Shown here piece by piece: positions 23,967 to 31,972 of a DNA stretch of 32,801 bases (its first letter is position 1; the number at the start of each line of letters is the position of its first letter). Both the position numbers and the translations under genes were made by a program. Under the pieces are notes generated by a model, which saw only the letters and a list, made by a program, of their open reading frames with translations, was not told where the DNA came from and did no database searches. Source of the stretch: AG-12 sp027319585 (GTDB lineage Bacteria; Chloroflexota; Dormibacteria; Aeolococcales; Bog-877); contig DAHVMY010000022.1 in the NCBI GenBank assembly GCA_027319585.1, forward strand, positions 1 through 32,801. Direction: 5' to 3'.

Positions 23967-25601
23967 TCAGGACGCCTGCGAGGCGGGGTAGATCCGCAGC
24001 CTTCGCCGTGGCTCCTTGCCGGTGCTGCGCGCCACCAGCTCACACTCCTCCACCAGCTGATGCTGGAGGCGGCGGATATAGGCGTTCTGCGGGGCCAGCT
24101 CGACCACCGTCCCCTGGCGGGCGCGCTCGATCCCGTCGCGGGCCTCCTGAAGCGCCGCGTCGGTGGGGTCCAGGGGCTCCAGATTGTAGAGCTGGCTCAG
24201 GAAGGTGCGGATCTGGGCCACGGTGTTGCTGCGCAGGATGGAAATCGGGATGCCGTCGGCCTCGGCGGCGCGCAGTGGCGAGTCGCGCCGGCGGTAGTAG
24301 TTCTTGAGGGTGAGCACCATGTCGGCGTCGTCGACGTGATGCTGGATGCGCACGGGGACCCGCAACTCCCTCACCGCCTGCTCCAGGTACACCCGGGAGA
24401 CTCCGTAGGGGAAGACTGAGGTGTCGGTCGCACCCTGGCCCTCCGACCGCCCCTCGGCCAGCTCCGCCAGGGTGGACGCCCGCCTTCCCCTCGCAGGCGA
24501 CTCCTGAGCGAACAGCTCCCGCGACCCGCGGTCGTCGAAGGGCGCGGGCTCGACCAGGCGGGTGGTGACCCCGCGGCCGTCCCGCATCTCCCGGAGCTGC
24601 GCCGGGTGTGGGCGTCCCCGCAGGGCGTCGTCCACCACGTCGGCGAGCGGCATGTGGACCGTCACCCGGTGGCGGTCCACGATCTCGACCAGGGCGTCAA
24701 AGGTGGGCGGGGCCTTGCGTTCCAGCACCGACTTCTGGGTTCCCCGCCGCCGGGCCTCCTCGTCGGAGAGCGTCACCGTCTGGATGCCCCCCAGAAGATC
24801 GTTGAGGGTGGGGTTCACCAACAGGTTGTCGAGGGTGTTGCCGTGGGCGGTCGCCACCAGCTGCACCCCGCGCTCGGCGATCGTGCGCGCCGCGGCCGCC
24901 TCCAGCTCAGTCCCGATCTCGTCGATGACGATGACCTCGGGCATGTGGTTCTCCACCGCCTCGATCATCACCGCATGCTGCAGCTCGGGACGGGCCACCT
25001 GCATCCGCCGCGCGCGGCCGATGCCGCGGTGCGGGATGTCGCCGTCCCCCGCGATCTCGTTGCTGGTGTCGACCACCACCACCCGCTTGCGGCTCTCGTC
25101 AGCCAGGATGCGGGCGACCTCGCGGAGCATGGTGGTCTTGCCGACCCCGGGCTTGCCCAGCAGCAGCAGGCTCTGCCCGCCGATCACGATGTCGCGGATG
25201 ATCTCCACCCGGCCGGTCACGGCCCGGCCGACCCGGCAGGTGAGCCCGATGATCTCGCCGGAGCGGTTGCGGATGGCGGAGATGCGGTGGAGGGTGCGGG
25301 CGATGCCCGCGCGGTTGTCGCCTCCGAAGGCGCCGATTCGGCTGGCCACATACTCGAGGTCGGCCACCGAGACCGGCTCCTCGCCCAGCACCACCTCCTG
25401 CCCCTCGAACCGTGCCTCCGGATCACGGCCCAGGTCCAGGACGATCTCCAGCAGATCGCCGTACTCAGGAGGCAGCGCGCGCACGGAGTCCCGCAAGGCC
25501 GGCGGGAGGGTTCCCACCAGAAGCTCCAGCTCCTCGGCGAACGAGGGGCCGAAGTCGAACTGAAGGTTGGTCAGCCTGCTGCCTCCTTCAGGGGCGCGCA
25601 T
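23967..25601 (-). CDS. AAA ATPase with R3H domain (Ycf45/SpoIIIAA-like)
   Basis: The product is 544 residues. A short N-terminal helical part precedes the ATPase. Walker A is GKPGVGKTT (149-157), and later motifs are VVVVDTSNEIAGDGD, PEVIVIDEIGTELEA and LVATAHGNTLDNLL. This part resembles SpoIIIAA and secretion ATPases. A middle domain contains PYGVSRVYLEQAV and MVLTLKNYYRRRDS. The C-terminus, RRLQHQLVEECELVARSTG followed by EPRRRLRIYP, is an R3H single-strand nucleic acid-binding domain. The family is known as Ycf45 in plastids and cyanobacteria and its role is not settled. It opens the unit with tmk and darA; a GGAGG lies inside the first codons, so a slightly later unusual start is possible. 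Confidence 0.87.
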   Translation of the reverse strand: MRAPEGGSRLTNLQFDFGPSFAEELELLVGTLPPALRDSVRALPPEYGDLLEIVLDLGRDPEARFEGQEVVLGEEPVSVADLEYVASRIGAFGGDNRAGIARTLHRISAIRNRSGEIIGLTCRVGRAVTGRVEIIRDIVIGGQSLLLLGKPGVGKTTMLREVARILADESRKRVVVVDTSNEIAGDGDIPHRGIGRARRMQVARPELQHAVMIEAVENHMPEVIVIDEIGTELEAAAARTIAERGVQLVATAHGNTLDNLLVNPTLNDLLGGIQTVTLSDEEARRRGTQKSVLERKAPPTFDALVEIVDRHRVTVHMPLADVVDDALRGRPHPAQLREMRDGRGVTTRLVEPAPFDDRGSRELFAQESPARGRRASTLAELAEGRSEGQGATDTSVFPYGVSRVYLEQAVRELRVPVRIQHHVDDADMVLTLKNYYRRRDSPLRAAEADGIPISILRSNTVAQIRTFLSQLYNLEPLDPTDAALQEARDGIERARQGTVVELAPQNAYIRRLQHQLVEECELVARSTGKEPRRRLRIYPASQAS

Positions 25602-25703
25602 CCCTTCGCCGGACGCCGACTGGGATCAGCCTGCATGGGCTCCTGGCAAGGGCGGCAGCGAAGGATGGCCCGGATCCTCCGCCCAAGTCCTCGTCACGAA
25701 GCG

Positions 25704-25731
25704 AATATACCTCAACCCGGGGGTCGCTGAA
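25704..25731 (-). promoter_or_regulatory. Candidate promoter for R3H ATPase-tmk-darA
   Basis: On the minus strand TTCAGC (25731-25726) and TATATT (25709-25704) are 16 bases apart. The -10 box fits five of six positions and is a rare A/T island; the -35 box fits only three. It overlaps the end of the upstream GNAT gene and lies about 100 bases before the ATPase start. Confidence 0.35.
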
Positions 25732-26794
25732 GCCACCAGCCCGCTCGGGAGCGCAGCTCCGACGGGGCGGCCGCCTGGACCACCGGGAGAGCACCCGCGA
25801 GGGCGCGCTGGGTCTGCTCCAGCGGCCGCCGGGCGCGCAGCTTCAGCGGCAGGTCCCTGACCATCAACAGCTGAGTGGCAACCGGCTCGAACCCGCGGGC
25901 CGCGACCGCCCTGGCGACCTCGCCGTCGTAATGCCGCAGCAGGCAGACCGTGGGGCCGGCGGGCAGCTGCCCCAGCAGGCTGTGAACGGCCTCCACCGCC
26001 AGGGCGCTCTCCTTGGGGTCGAGCATCAGGCTGATCTGGGTCGGACGGGCCTGGGCGGGGTCCCTGACGCCGGCCCAGGCGACGATCTTGGACTCCTTCT
26101 CGATCACGTAGTGCCGTGAGTCCCCGGAGCGGGCGTCCAGCCGGCTCAGCCAGCCCAGCTGGAAGGTGGCTCGCCACTGCTTCAGGGAGGGCGCCTCCAC
26201 CGCCGCCACGGAGTGCGGCGCGGTGCTGAGATAGAGGAGGTAGACCCCCAGCAGGTCCTCCCGGTGGGCGGGCCGCCAGGGTGCTGACCCGAGCCGTGGC
26301 GGCTTGGGAAGCTCTCGGAAGGTGATCTGCTCGCTCGCGTAGGGCTGGAAGCCCTGTTCCCTGAGCAGGCTGGCGAGCGCATGCCCGTCGGGGATGCGCA
26401 CCAGGAACCGGGTGACCCCCCGGGCCAGCCCCTCGTTGAAGAGATGCTGGAGCAGGGGGACGCCGGCGAAGTGGCCGCTGGCGGTGGGCTCCAGGCAGAG
26501 GTTCAGAATCTGCCAGGCCCGCCCTCCCGGGGCCGGCTCGGCCTGCACGAAGCCCACGATGCGCCCGTCGTCCTCGGCGACGTAGAGCTGGTCTCCGACG
26601 TCGGCCAGGGGCATCAGCGCCGAGAGGCTCTTGGTCAGGATCGACCAGGCCCGGGCGAGCGCGGCGCCGGGCACCGGACTGTGCGGGCCTGCGGCCGCGA
26701 GCTTCTGGGACAGCTCCTCCTCCACCACCATGGTGGTCCGGTAGAGGGAGTCGACCTGGCTCAGATCGCGGTAGCTGGCGGAGCGAACCTGCAT
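25712..26794 (-). CDS. GNAT-like N-acetyltransferase domain protein
   Basis: The product is 360 residues. The N-terminal half starts MQVRSASYRDLSQVDSLYR, has the GNAT strand pair LYVAEDDGRIVGFVQ, then LNLCLEPTA and a helix at VPLLQHLFNEGLARG, and ends with ASLLREQGFQPYASE. This is the pattern of an acetyl-CoA-binding GNAT fold, though the usual R/QxxGxG/A phosphate loop is weak. The second half repeats the order: HYVIEKESKIVAWAG, ISLMLDP, a helix, and VARAVAARGFEPVATQ, as in tandem GNAT proteins. The substrate is unknown. It lies 37 bases after ada-alkA on the same strand. Confidence 0.7.
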   Translation of the reverse strand: MQVRSASYRDLSQVDSLYRTTMVVEEELSQKLAAAGPHSPVPGAALARAWSILTKSLSALMPLADVGDQLYVAEDDGRIVGFVQAEPAPGGRAWQILNLCLEPTASGHFAGVPLLQHLFNEGLARGVTRFLVRIPDGHALASLLREQGFQPYASEQITFRELPKPPRLGSAPWRPAHREDLLGVYLLYLSTAPHSVAAVEAPSLKQWRATFQLGWLSRLDARSGDSRHYVIEKESKIVAWAGVRDPAQARPTQISLMLDPKESALAVEAVHSLLGQLPAGPTVCLLRHYDGEVARAVAARGFEPVATQLLMVRDLPLKLRARRPLEQTQRALAGALPVVQAAAPSELRSRAGWWLQRPPG

Positions 26795-26831
26795 GACATT
26801 AGTTTGCTACCGCGCGCAGCCAACCGACGGC

Positions 26832-28247
26832 TCACGCTGTCCCGGCCAGCCAGAGCTGCACGGCGGCGTAGGCGGAGAACGGGTGCCAGCCGGCGGCAAG
26901 CTCGGCGACCTGGCGCGGGGTGGGGAGCGCACCGCCCTTGGCGAGGGCCCGGCGGAGGCCCAGGTCGGAGGCGGGCAGCGCATCCGGCTCCCCAAGCCGC
27001 AGCGCCAGGTAGTGGGCCGTCCACGGCCCCAGCCCGGGAAGGTCCATCACCTGCGCTACCAGCTGGTCCAGGGGACACCGCTGCTCCAGATGTAGCCGAT
27101 GGTCCCCGACCGCGGCCGCCAACTGCCGGATCGCCTCGATCCGCGAGCGCGGCATGCCGAGACCATCCAGGTCTGCAGTCGCGAGCACCGGCGCCTCGGG
27201 GAACAGGTGCGTCAGCCCCATCGGTGCCAGCCCAGGGACTTGGCGACCGTGGCGCTGCACGATCCTGCCGACCAGGGCGGTGGCCCCGCTCACGCTGACC
27301 TGCTGGCCCACGATCGCCCGCACCCCCACCTCGAAGCCGTCCCACGCCCCCGGCGGGCGCAGCCCCGGGCGCCGCGCCATCAGCGGGCCTACGTGAGGAT
27401 CTCCGGAGAGCCGATCAGCCGCGGCGAGGGCGTCCCCGTCGAGGTTGAAGATGCGCCGGGCCCGGCTCACGATGTCGATGAGGCCCTCCCAATGGGGGAG
27501 GTGCGCCCGCAGCAGGAGCGTGTCCGCGCTCATCCGGCTGAGCTCGATCACCCCGGGGTCGCCGTCGATCAGGATGGTGCGGCGGTAGGTGCCGGCGGTC
27601 ACCAGCTCCACCCCGGGGATGGCACGGCGGCCCAGGTAGTCCAGCATCAGATCCCACTCCAGAGGCCCGGACACGGGGAGCCTGATCGGCAGCCCCCCAT
27701 CGGCCGCCAGCCGGTCGCTGGCCCGGCGCCTGGCCCTGAGCTTGGACGGGCTGGCCCTGAAGATCTCCAGGAAGGCGCGGTTGAGCTGGCGCACGCTCCC
27801 AAAGCCCGCGGCGAACGCGATCTCGGTGATCCCCAGGTCGGTGTCGTCCAGCAGCCGGCGGGCGAAGTGCGCGCGCCGGGAGCGCGCCAGCTGACCGGGG
27901 CTCACCCCCAAATGCTCGTCGAAGAGTCGGCGCAGGTGCCGCGGCGAGACCCCGATCCTGGCCCCCAGCTGGACCTCTGTCCCCCGGTCCAGGGCGCCCT
28001 CCAGAATGAGGCGAAGCGCCCTCCGCACCAGCTCCGGGGTGGCGCTGGTGGGCGGTGGCTCCCAGCGGTAAGGCCGGCACCGCAGGCAGGCCCTGTACCC
28101 CGCGGCCTCGGCGGCGGCCGCCAGTGGGAAGCTGCGCACGTTGGCCGGCGCGGGCCGCGCCGCGCAGCCGGGGCGGCAATAGATGCCGGTCGTGACCACC
28201 GCCTGGTAGGGACCCACGCTGCGCATTCTGGAGCCGGTCTCCCGCAC
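26832..28247 (-). CDS. Fused Ada regulator and AlkA DNA-3-methyladenine glycosylase
   Basis: The product is 471 residues. The N-terminal Ada metal domain has Cys24, Cys28, Cys54 and Cys57 in TTGIYCRPGC and YRACLRCRP; the first takes a methyl group from DNA phosphotriesters in Ada. An AraC-type double helix-turn-helix follows (about 70-170) with GVSPRHLRRLFDEHLGVSPG and GFGSVRQLNRAFLEIF. An AlkA N-terminal domain (about 180-290) leads to the HhH-GPD glycosylase, where IVGQQVSV, DLPGLGPWTAHYLALR and the catalytic aspartate in LPASDLGLRRAL (about Asp428) are visible. The fusion beside ogt is known in Actinobacteria. An in-frame TAG just upstream fixes the longest start at GTG 28247; about 14 residues are missing compared with E. 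coli Ada. Confidence 0.92.
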   Translation of the reverse strand: MRETGSRMRSVGPYQAVVTTGIYCRPGCAARPAPANVRSFPLAAAAEAAGYRACLRCRPYRWEPPPTSATPELVRRALRLILEGALDRGTEVQLGARIGVSPRHLRRLFDEHLGVSPGQLARSRRAHFARRLLDDTDLGITEIAFAAGFGSVRQLNRAFLEIFRASPSKLRARRRASDRLAADGGLPIRLPVSGPLEWDLMLDYLGRRAIPGVELVTAGTYRRTILIDGDPGVIELSRMSADTLLLRAHLPHWEGLIDIVSRARRIFNLDGDALAAADRLSGDPHVGPLMARRPGLRPPGAWDGFEVGVRAIVGQQVSVSGATALVGRIVQRHGRQVPGLAPMGLTHLFPEAPVLATADLDGLGMPRSRIEAIRQLAAAVGDHRLHLEQRCPLDQLVAQVMDLPGLGPWTAHYLALRLGEPDALPASDLGLRRALAKGGALPTPRQVAELAAGWHPFSAYAAVQLWLAGTA

Positions 28248-28248
28248 C

Positions 28249-28297
28249 GTCTAGACAGATCCGGACATCCGCCCCATTTGTCCGGATCTGTCCAGAC
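28249..28297. promoter_or_regulatory. Long inverted repeat between ada-alkA and ogt (probable Ada operator)
   Basis: The left arm GTCTAGACAGATCCGGACA (28249-28267) and right arm TGTCCGGATCTGTCCAGAC (28279-28297) are reverse complements at 18 of 19 positions, around an 11-base spacer. Within each arm TGTCC/TGTCY occurs twice with a 10-base period, as expected for the two helix-turn-helix units of one AraC-family monomer. The repeat begins one base from the ada-alkA start codon and ends 31 bases before ogt, so it can control both genes. Confidence 0.7.
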
Positions 28298-28328
28298 AGG
28301 GCCCGGCCAGCCTGCGATGCTGGGCGCC

Positions 28329-28856
28329 ATGCGGATCCTCGAGCCGGCGTCGGAGACAGCGCGGGCCATCCATTACACCGTGACCGACAGCCCCTTGGGC
28401 CAGATCCTTCTGATCGGTGACCGCGATGGGCTGTCGGGGCTGCACTTAGCCGGCCACGAACACGCTCCCCACCCTGGGACCGATTGGCTCCTTGACGATT
28501 CGCTGCTCGCCCCTGCGGCCCTTGAGCTGGCGGAGTACTTCCAGGGGGCCAGGACCCAATTCGAGGTCGGCCTCAGGCTGCGCGGGACCGACTTTCAGCT
28601 CATGGTGTGGCGAGCCCTGCTCCGGATTCCCTGGGGCACCACGCGCACCTACCAGGAGGTCGCGGCGGAGGTGGGCAGGCCCGCCGCCGCCCGCGCGGTC
28701 GGGGCCGCCGTGGGCAGCAACCCGGTGTCGATCCTGGTGCCCTGCCACCGCGTGGTCGGAGCTCGGGGCAACCTCGTGGGCTACGGTTGGGGGCTGGAGC
28801 GCAAGCGCTGGCTGCTGGAGCACGAGGGGGTCCGGCTCGCGTCCGAGCGGAGCTGA
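28329..28856 (+). CDS. ogt: Methylated-DNA--protein-cysteine methyltransferase
   Basis: Ogt removes methyl groups from O6-methylguanine in a suicide reaction. The product is 175 residues. The N-terminal domain begins HYTVTDSPLGQILLIG. The C-terminal domain has GTDFQLMVWRALLRIPWGTT, then TYQEVAAEVGRPAAARAVG and the active site ILVPCHRVVGARG with Cys139, followed by LVGYGWGLERKRWLLEHE. ATG 28329 is chosen; ATG 28317 is in frame four codons earlier, and neither has a clear ribosome site. It is divergent from ada-alkA across the shared inverted repeat, so the pair forms an adaptive-response unit for alkylation damage. Confidence 0.95.
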   Translation: MRILEPASETARAIHYTVTDSPLGQILLIGDRDGLSGLHLAGHEHAPHPGTDWLLDDSLLAPAALELAEYFQGARTQFEVGLRLRGTDFQLMVWRALLRIPWGTTRTYQEVAAEVGRPAAARAVGAAVGSNPVSILVPCHRVVGARGNLVGYGWGLERKRWLLEHEGVRLASERS

Positions 28857-28913
28857 ACCCGAGTCGGGATCCGGCTGGCGGAGCGGCCGATGGACCGTCC
28901 GGCCAGAATTTGC

Positions 28914-29492
28914 CTAGAGCCTGGAGAGGAACAGCTGATGGAGGCGGGTGTCCCCGGTGATCTCGGGGTGGAAGGTGAGCCCGATGTGGATCCCCTGCCG
29001 CACCGCTGCGGGCTTTCCCTGGTAGCTGGCGAGGACCTCGACGCCGTCTCCGACCTCCTCGATCGCGGGGGCCCGGATGAAGGCGACCAGGACGGGCTCC
29101 GCGCCCAGCGTCGGGATCTCCAGGGCGACCTCGGCCGACTGGAGCTGCCGACCAAACGCGTTCCGCCTCACCGCTATGTCGAGCAGATCCAGGCTCACCT
29201 GGTCGGGGATCCCGTCACGGATCTCATGGGCGGCCAGGATCGTGCCGGCGCAGGTGGTGAAGCAGGCCAGACCGGAGTCGATCGCCGAGAGCAGCGGCGC
29301 AAGCAGGCCGGAGCTGATCAGCAGCTTGCTCATGGTGGTGCTCTCTCCGCCGGGGAAGACCAGCCCCTGGAGTCCATCGAGGTCCTGGGGCAGGCGCACG
29401 CGGGAGACCCTGGCGCCACAGCGCTCGAGGATCGCGGCGTGCTCGCGGAAGTCCCCCTGCAGCGCCAGGACGCCGATCGCTGCAGCGGTCAA
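28914..29492 (-). CDS. pdxT: Pyridoxal 5'-phosphate synthase glutaminase subunit
   Basis: PdxT hydrolyses glutamine and passes ammonia to PdxS for de novo PLP synthesis. The product is 192 residues. The start IGVLALQGDFREHAAIL and oxyanion region LVFPGGESTTMSKLL are typical. The nucleophile is Cys81 in CFTTCAGTILLA-like context, here CAGTILAA. The catalytic His175 and Glu177 are in LTFHPEITGD. The only sensible start is TTG 29492; codons upstream in frame hold no other start before the pdxS stop. It follows pdxS after 23 bases. Confidence 0.95.
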   Translation of the reverse strand: MTAAAIGVLALQGDFREHAAILERCGARVSRVRLPQDLDGLQGLVFPGGESTTMSKLLISSGLLAPLLSAIDSGLACFTTCAGTILAAHEIRDGIPDQVSLDLLDIAVRRNAFGRQLQSAEVALEIPTLGAEPVLVAFIRAPAIEEVGDGVEVLASYQGKPAAVRQGIHIGLTFHPEITGDTRLHQLFLSRL

Positions 29493-29515
29493 GCGCGTGC
29501 TAAGGCCTTCCCGGG

Positions 29516-30415
29516 TCAGATGCCGCGGACGGCCAGCAGCTCCTCGGCGCGCAGACTCGAGGTGCTGATCCCCACCATCGGCTCACCCAGATCCTCGCTC
29601 ACCTCGGCGAGGATCTCCGGCTTGTCGAAGTAGGTGGTCGCCTGCACGATCGCCTTGGCCCGGCGCAGGGGGTCGCCGCTCTTGAAGATCCCGCTGCCCA
29701 CGAAGTTGCCCTCACAGCCGAGCTGCATCATGAGGGCGGCGTCCGCCGGGGTCGCGATCCCGCCGGCGGAGAAGTTGACCACCGGCAGTTTGCCCAGCCG
29801 GGAGACCTCCCGCACCAGCTCCAGCGACGCCCCCAGCTCCTTGGCGGCGCTGGGAAGCTCGTCCTCCCGCAGGGACTGCAGCCGCCGTATCCCCTGGCTC
29901 ACGGCGCGCATGTGGCGCACCGCCTCGACCACATCACCGGTGCCCGCCTCGCCCTTGGTGCGGATCATGGCAGCACCCTCGGAGATGCGGCGGAGCGCCT
30001 CCCCGAGATTGCGGGCGCCACACACGAAAGGAACCTTGAACTGCCACTTGTCGACGTGGTTCTCCTCGTCGGCCGGGGTCAGGACCTCCGACTCGTCGAT
30101 GTAGTCGATCCCCAGCGCCTCCAGAATCTGAGCCTCGACGAAGTGCCCGATCCGGCACTTGGCCATCACCGGGATGGAGACCGCGCCCATGATCGCCTTG
30201 ACCAGCTTGGGGTCGCTCATGCGCGCGACGCCGCCCTGGGCGCGAATATCCGCCGGCACCCGCTCCAGGGCCATCACCGCCACAGCGCCCGCCTCCTGGG
30301 CGATCTCCGCCTGCTCCGGGGTGACCACGTCCATGATCACCCCACCTTTCAGCATCTCGGCCAAGCCGCGCTTGACCCGGCTGGTGCCTGTCTCCACGTG
30401 CCCGTTCTGACTCAT
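29516..30415 (-). CDS. pdxS: Pyridoxal 5'-phosphate synthase synthase subunit
   Basis: PdxS makes PLP from ribose 5-phosphate, glyceraldehyde 3-phosphate and ammonia in a dodecamer with PdxT. The product is 299 residues, very well conserved. VKRGLAEMLKGGVIMDVV opens the barrel. The active-site lysines are Lys86 in PVMAKCRIGHFVEAQ and Lys154 in MIRTKGEAGTG. The phosphate-binding loop NFSAGGIATPADAALMMQLG and VGSGIFKSGDP follow. ATG 30415 has a weak GAGAAG upstream. It is the first gene of pdxST. Confidence 0.97.
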   Translation of the reverse strand: MSQNGHVETGTSRVKRGLAEMLKGGVIMDVVTPEQAEIAQEAGAVAVMALERVPADIRAQGGVARMSDPKLVKAIMGAVSIPVMAKCRIGHFVEAQILEALGIDYIDESEVLTPADEENHVDKWQFKVPFVCGARNLGEALRRISEGAAMIRTKGEAGTGDVVEAVRHMRAVSQGIRRLQSLREDELPSAAKELGASLELVREVSRLGKLPVVNFSAGGIATPADAALMMQLGCEGNFVGSGIFKSGDPLRRAKAIVQATTYFDKPEILAEVSEDLGEPMVGISTSSLRAEELLAVRGI

Positions 30416-30463
30416 GTTCTTCTCGCCCCAAGTGGCGCGCCGGGGCTCCGTGCTCCCGCGCGA

Positions 30464-30498
30464 TTCCCCTCGATTCTAATGCTCGATGCGAAGGGGAA
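30464..30498 (-). promoter_or_regulatory. Candidate pdxS promoter bracketed by an inverted repeat
   Basis: TAGAAT on the minus strand (30478-30473), 58 bases before the pdxS ATG, matches five of six -10 positions. It lies between TTCCCCT (30464-30470) and AGGGGAA (30492-30498), a perfect 7-base inverted repeat with a 21-base spacer. A TTGACA-like -35 box is not evident. The repeat could be an operator or, in RNA, a weak stem. Confidence 0.35.
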
Positions 30499-30603
30499 CC
30501 GGCACTCACCTGGTGGCTCCCACGCGGAACCGCTCAGCGACCCGCCCGGCGGGGCCTCAGCGGCAGCTTGGGCAGCGAGCCAGCGCCAGCGGTCTCGGCG
30601 CAG

Positions 30604-30631
30604 TTGGTCCCAGGTGGAGTTGAGGTAGGCT
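30604..30631 (+). promoter_or_regulatory. Candidate promoter of tRNA-Lys
   Basis: TTGGTC (30604-30609) and TAGGCT (30626-30631) are separated by 16 bases, and the mature tRNA starts eight bases after the second box. Each box fits about half of the consensus, but the geometry is right for a short-leader tRNA promoter. Confidence 0.4.
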
Positions 30632-30639
30632 GCCTCTGA

Positions 30640-30711
30640 GCCGCCATGGCGCAGTGGTAGCGCAGGGGCCTTTTAAGCCCAGGGTCGCAGGTTCGAATCC
30701 TGCTGGCGGCA
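30640..30711 (+). tRNA. tRNA-Lys (anticodon TTT)
   Basis: The cloverleaf folds by eye. The acceptor GCCGCCA pairs with TGGCGGC (30704-30710), with discriminator A at 30711. The D arm is GCGC-AGTGGTA-GCGC. The anticodon arm is GGGGC-CTTTTAA-GCCCA, with anticodon TTT at 30672-30674 and one G-A mismatch at the top of the stem. The variable loop is GGGTC, and the T arm is GCAGG-TTCGAAT-CCTGC. CCA is not encoded. The gene is followed directly by an integrase remnant, so its 3' end is a likely past phage or island attachment site. Confidence 0.95.
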
Positions 30712-30836
30712 CCCGCTTTTCGATCTCAGAGCGGCTGTATCTTTCCGTGACCGGACGGGCGTGGCGGCCGCTTGACAGCAGTTCTGACAGCAATTTCGGG
30801 CGGCCTTCGGCGGACAGTGGCGATCACCGGCGGACG

Positions 30837-31972
30837 GCAGCCCGACGGGGAAACCGGGAGGGAAGCGTCTACCAGCGGGCCGACGGCAGGTGGGTAGCCC
30901 AGGCCACCGCCCCGTCGGGGGACAGCTGTATCGCTACGCCAGGACCAGGGCGGCGGCTTCCGCCAAGCTGACCACCGCCCTGGCGGCGTTCTCGGAGCAC
31001 CGCATCCCGCCACCGGGGCGGCGGACAGTTGCCGACTTCCTCGAAGATTGGTTGGAGAACACAGCTCGTTCCCCGGTGCGGGCCTCGATCTATGAGGGCT
31101 GCTGCGGAGTGGTGCGGCGCCACCCGATCCCCGACCCAGACCGGACCCGGCCCAGTTGCTTCATACCCAATGGGGTCCAGGAAATGCTCAATGGCAAGGT
31201 GGAGGCCGGGCTGTCGTCTCGCCGAGCCGACTACTTCCCTGGCATCCTCCACGGGGCCGTCAACGACCCCTCCGCTGGGAACTGGTGGGTAGGAATGTGG
31301 TTGGACGGGTACGGTCGCCGAAGCAGGTCCGCTACGAGATCCACCCCCTGGACCCGGATGAGGTGAAGGTCCTCCTGGCCGAGGTGCGAGGCGACCGCCT
31401 GGAGGCGCTCTTCGCGCTGGCCATAGCCACGGCATGCGCAGACGGGAGGCGCGGGGCCCGCGCTGGGAGGACATGGACCTGTCCCATTAGATCCTGCACG
31501 TCAGGCGGGCCCTGGAGCGCTATGAGGGCGCTTACCGGCTGGTCGACCCCAACTCGTCCAGGGAGGTGCGCGCGATCAGCCTGCCGTCCTTCGCCCTCCA
31601 CGCCTTGGAGCGTCAGCGCGCCCTCCAGGAGGCGGAGCGGGATCGTGCCGGTTCGGTCTGGACGGAGTGGGGATTGGTCTTCACGACCCAGATCGGGCTA
31701 CCGTTGGACGGTTCCATGGTGACCCACGCCCTGCACCGTCACCTGAGGAGCGACGGGCTCCGACATCAGCGGTTCCACGATCTCCGCCACACCTGCGCGT
31801 CGCTGCTGCTGGCGGAGGGATCAACTCCACGGTCGTGATGGAGATCCTTTGCCATTCCCAGGTGAGCCTCACCCTTAACACCTACGGCCACGTGATTCCG
31901 AGCCTGGGACGCGAGGCTGCCGACAGCCGGGAATCCTTGCTGGGAGGTGGTGACTCGGTTTCACGGCCGTGA
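30837..31972 (+). pseudogene. Decayed tyrosine recombinase (phage integrase family)
   Basis: Joined across frames, the region reads as one integrase. The arm-binding start is GNREGSVYQRADGRWVAQ (frame of 30837). After a shift near 30910 it gives TVADFLEDWLENTARSPVRA and NGVQEMLNGKVEAGLSSRRA. After a second near 31270 it gives ELVGRNVVGRVRSPKQ and LDPDEVKVLLAEVRGDRLE. After a third near 31435 it gives MRRREARGPRWEDMDLSH with the first catalytic arginine. A TAG then follows at 31488-31490, and the same frame continues with ALERYEGAYRLVDPNSSREV and RFHDLRHTCASLLLAEG (HxxR). A fourth shift near 31825 leads to VVMEILCHSQVSLTLNTYGH, which includes the nucleophile tyrosine. It cannot make a working enzyme. 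It starts about 125 bases past tRNA-Lys. Confidence 0.9.

Noticed and set aside
28857..28913. Possible terminator between ogt and pdxT
   Set aside because: The best stem is five base pairs (GGCCG with CGGCC) with a ten-base loop and no T-run, which is expected by chance at this GC content.
30654..30971. An open frame starting within tRNA-Lys
   Set aside because: Its first part only translates the tRNA. Integrase similarity starts around 30837, so the earlier codons are not considered coding.
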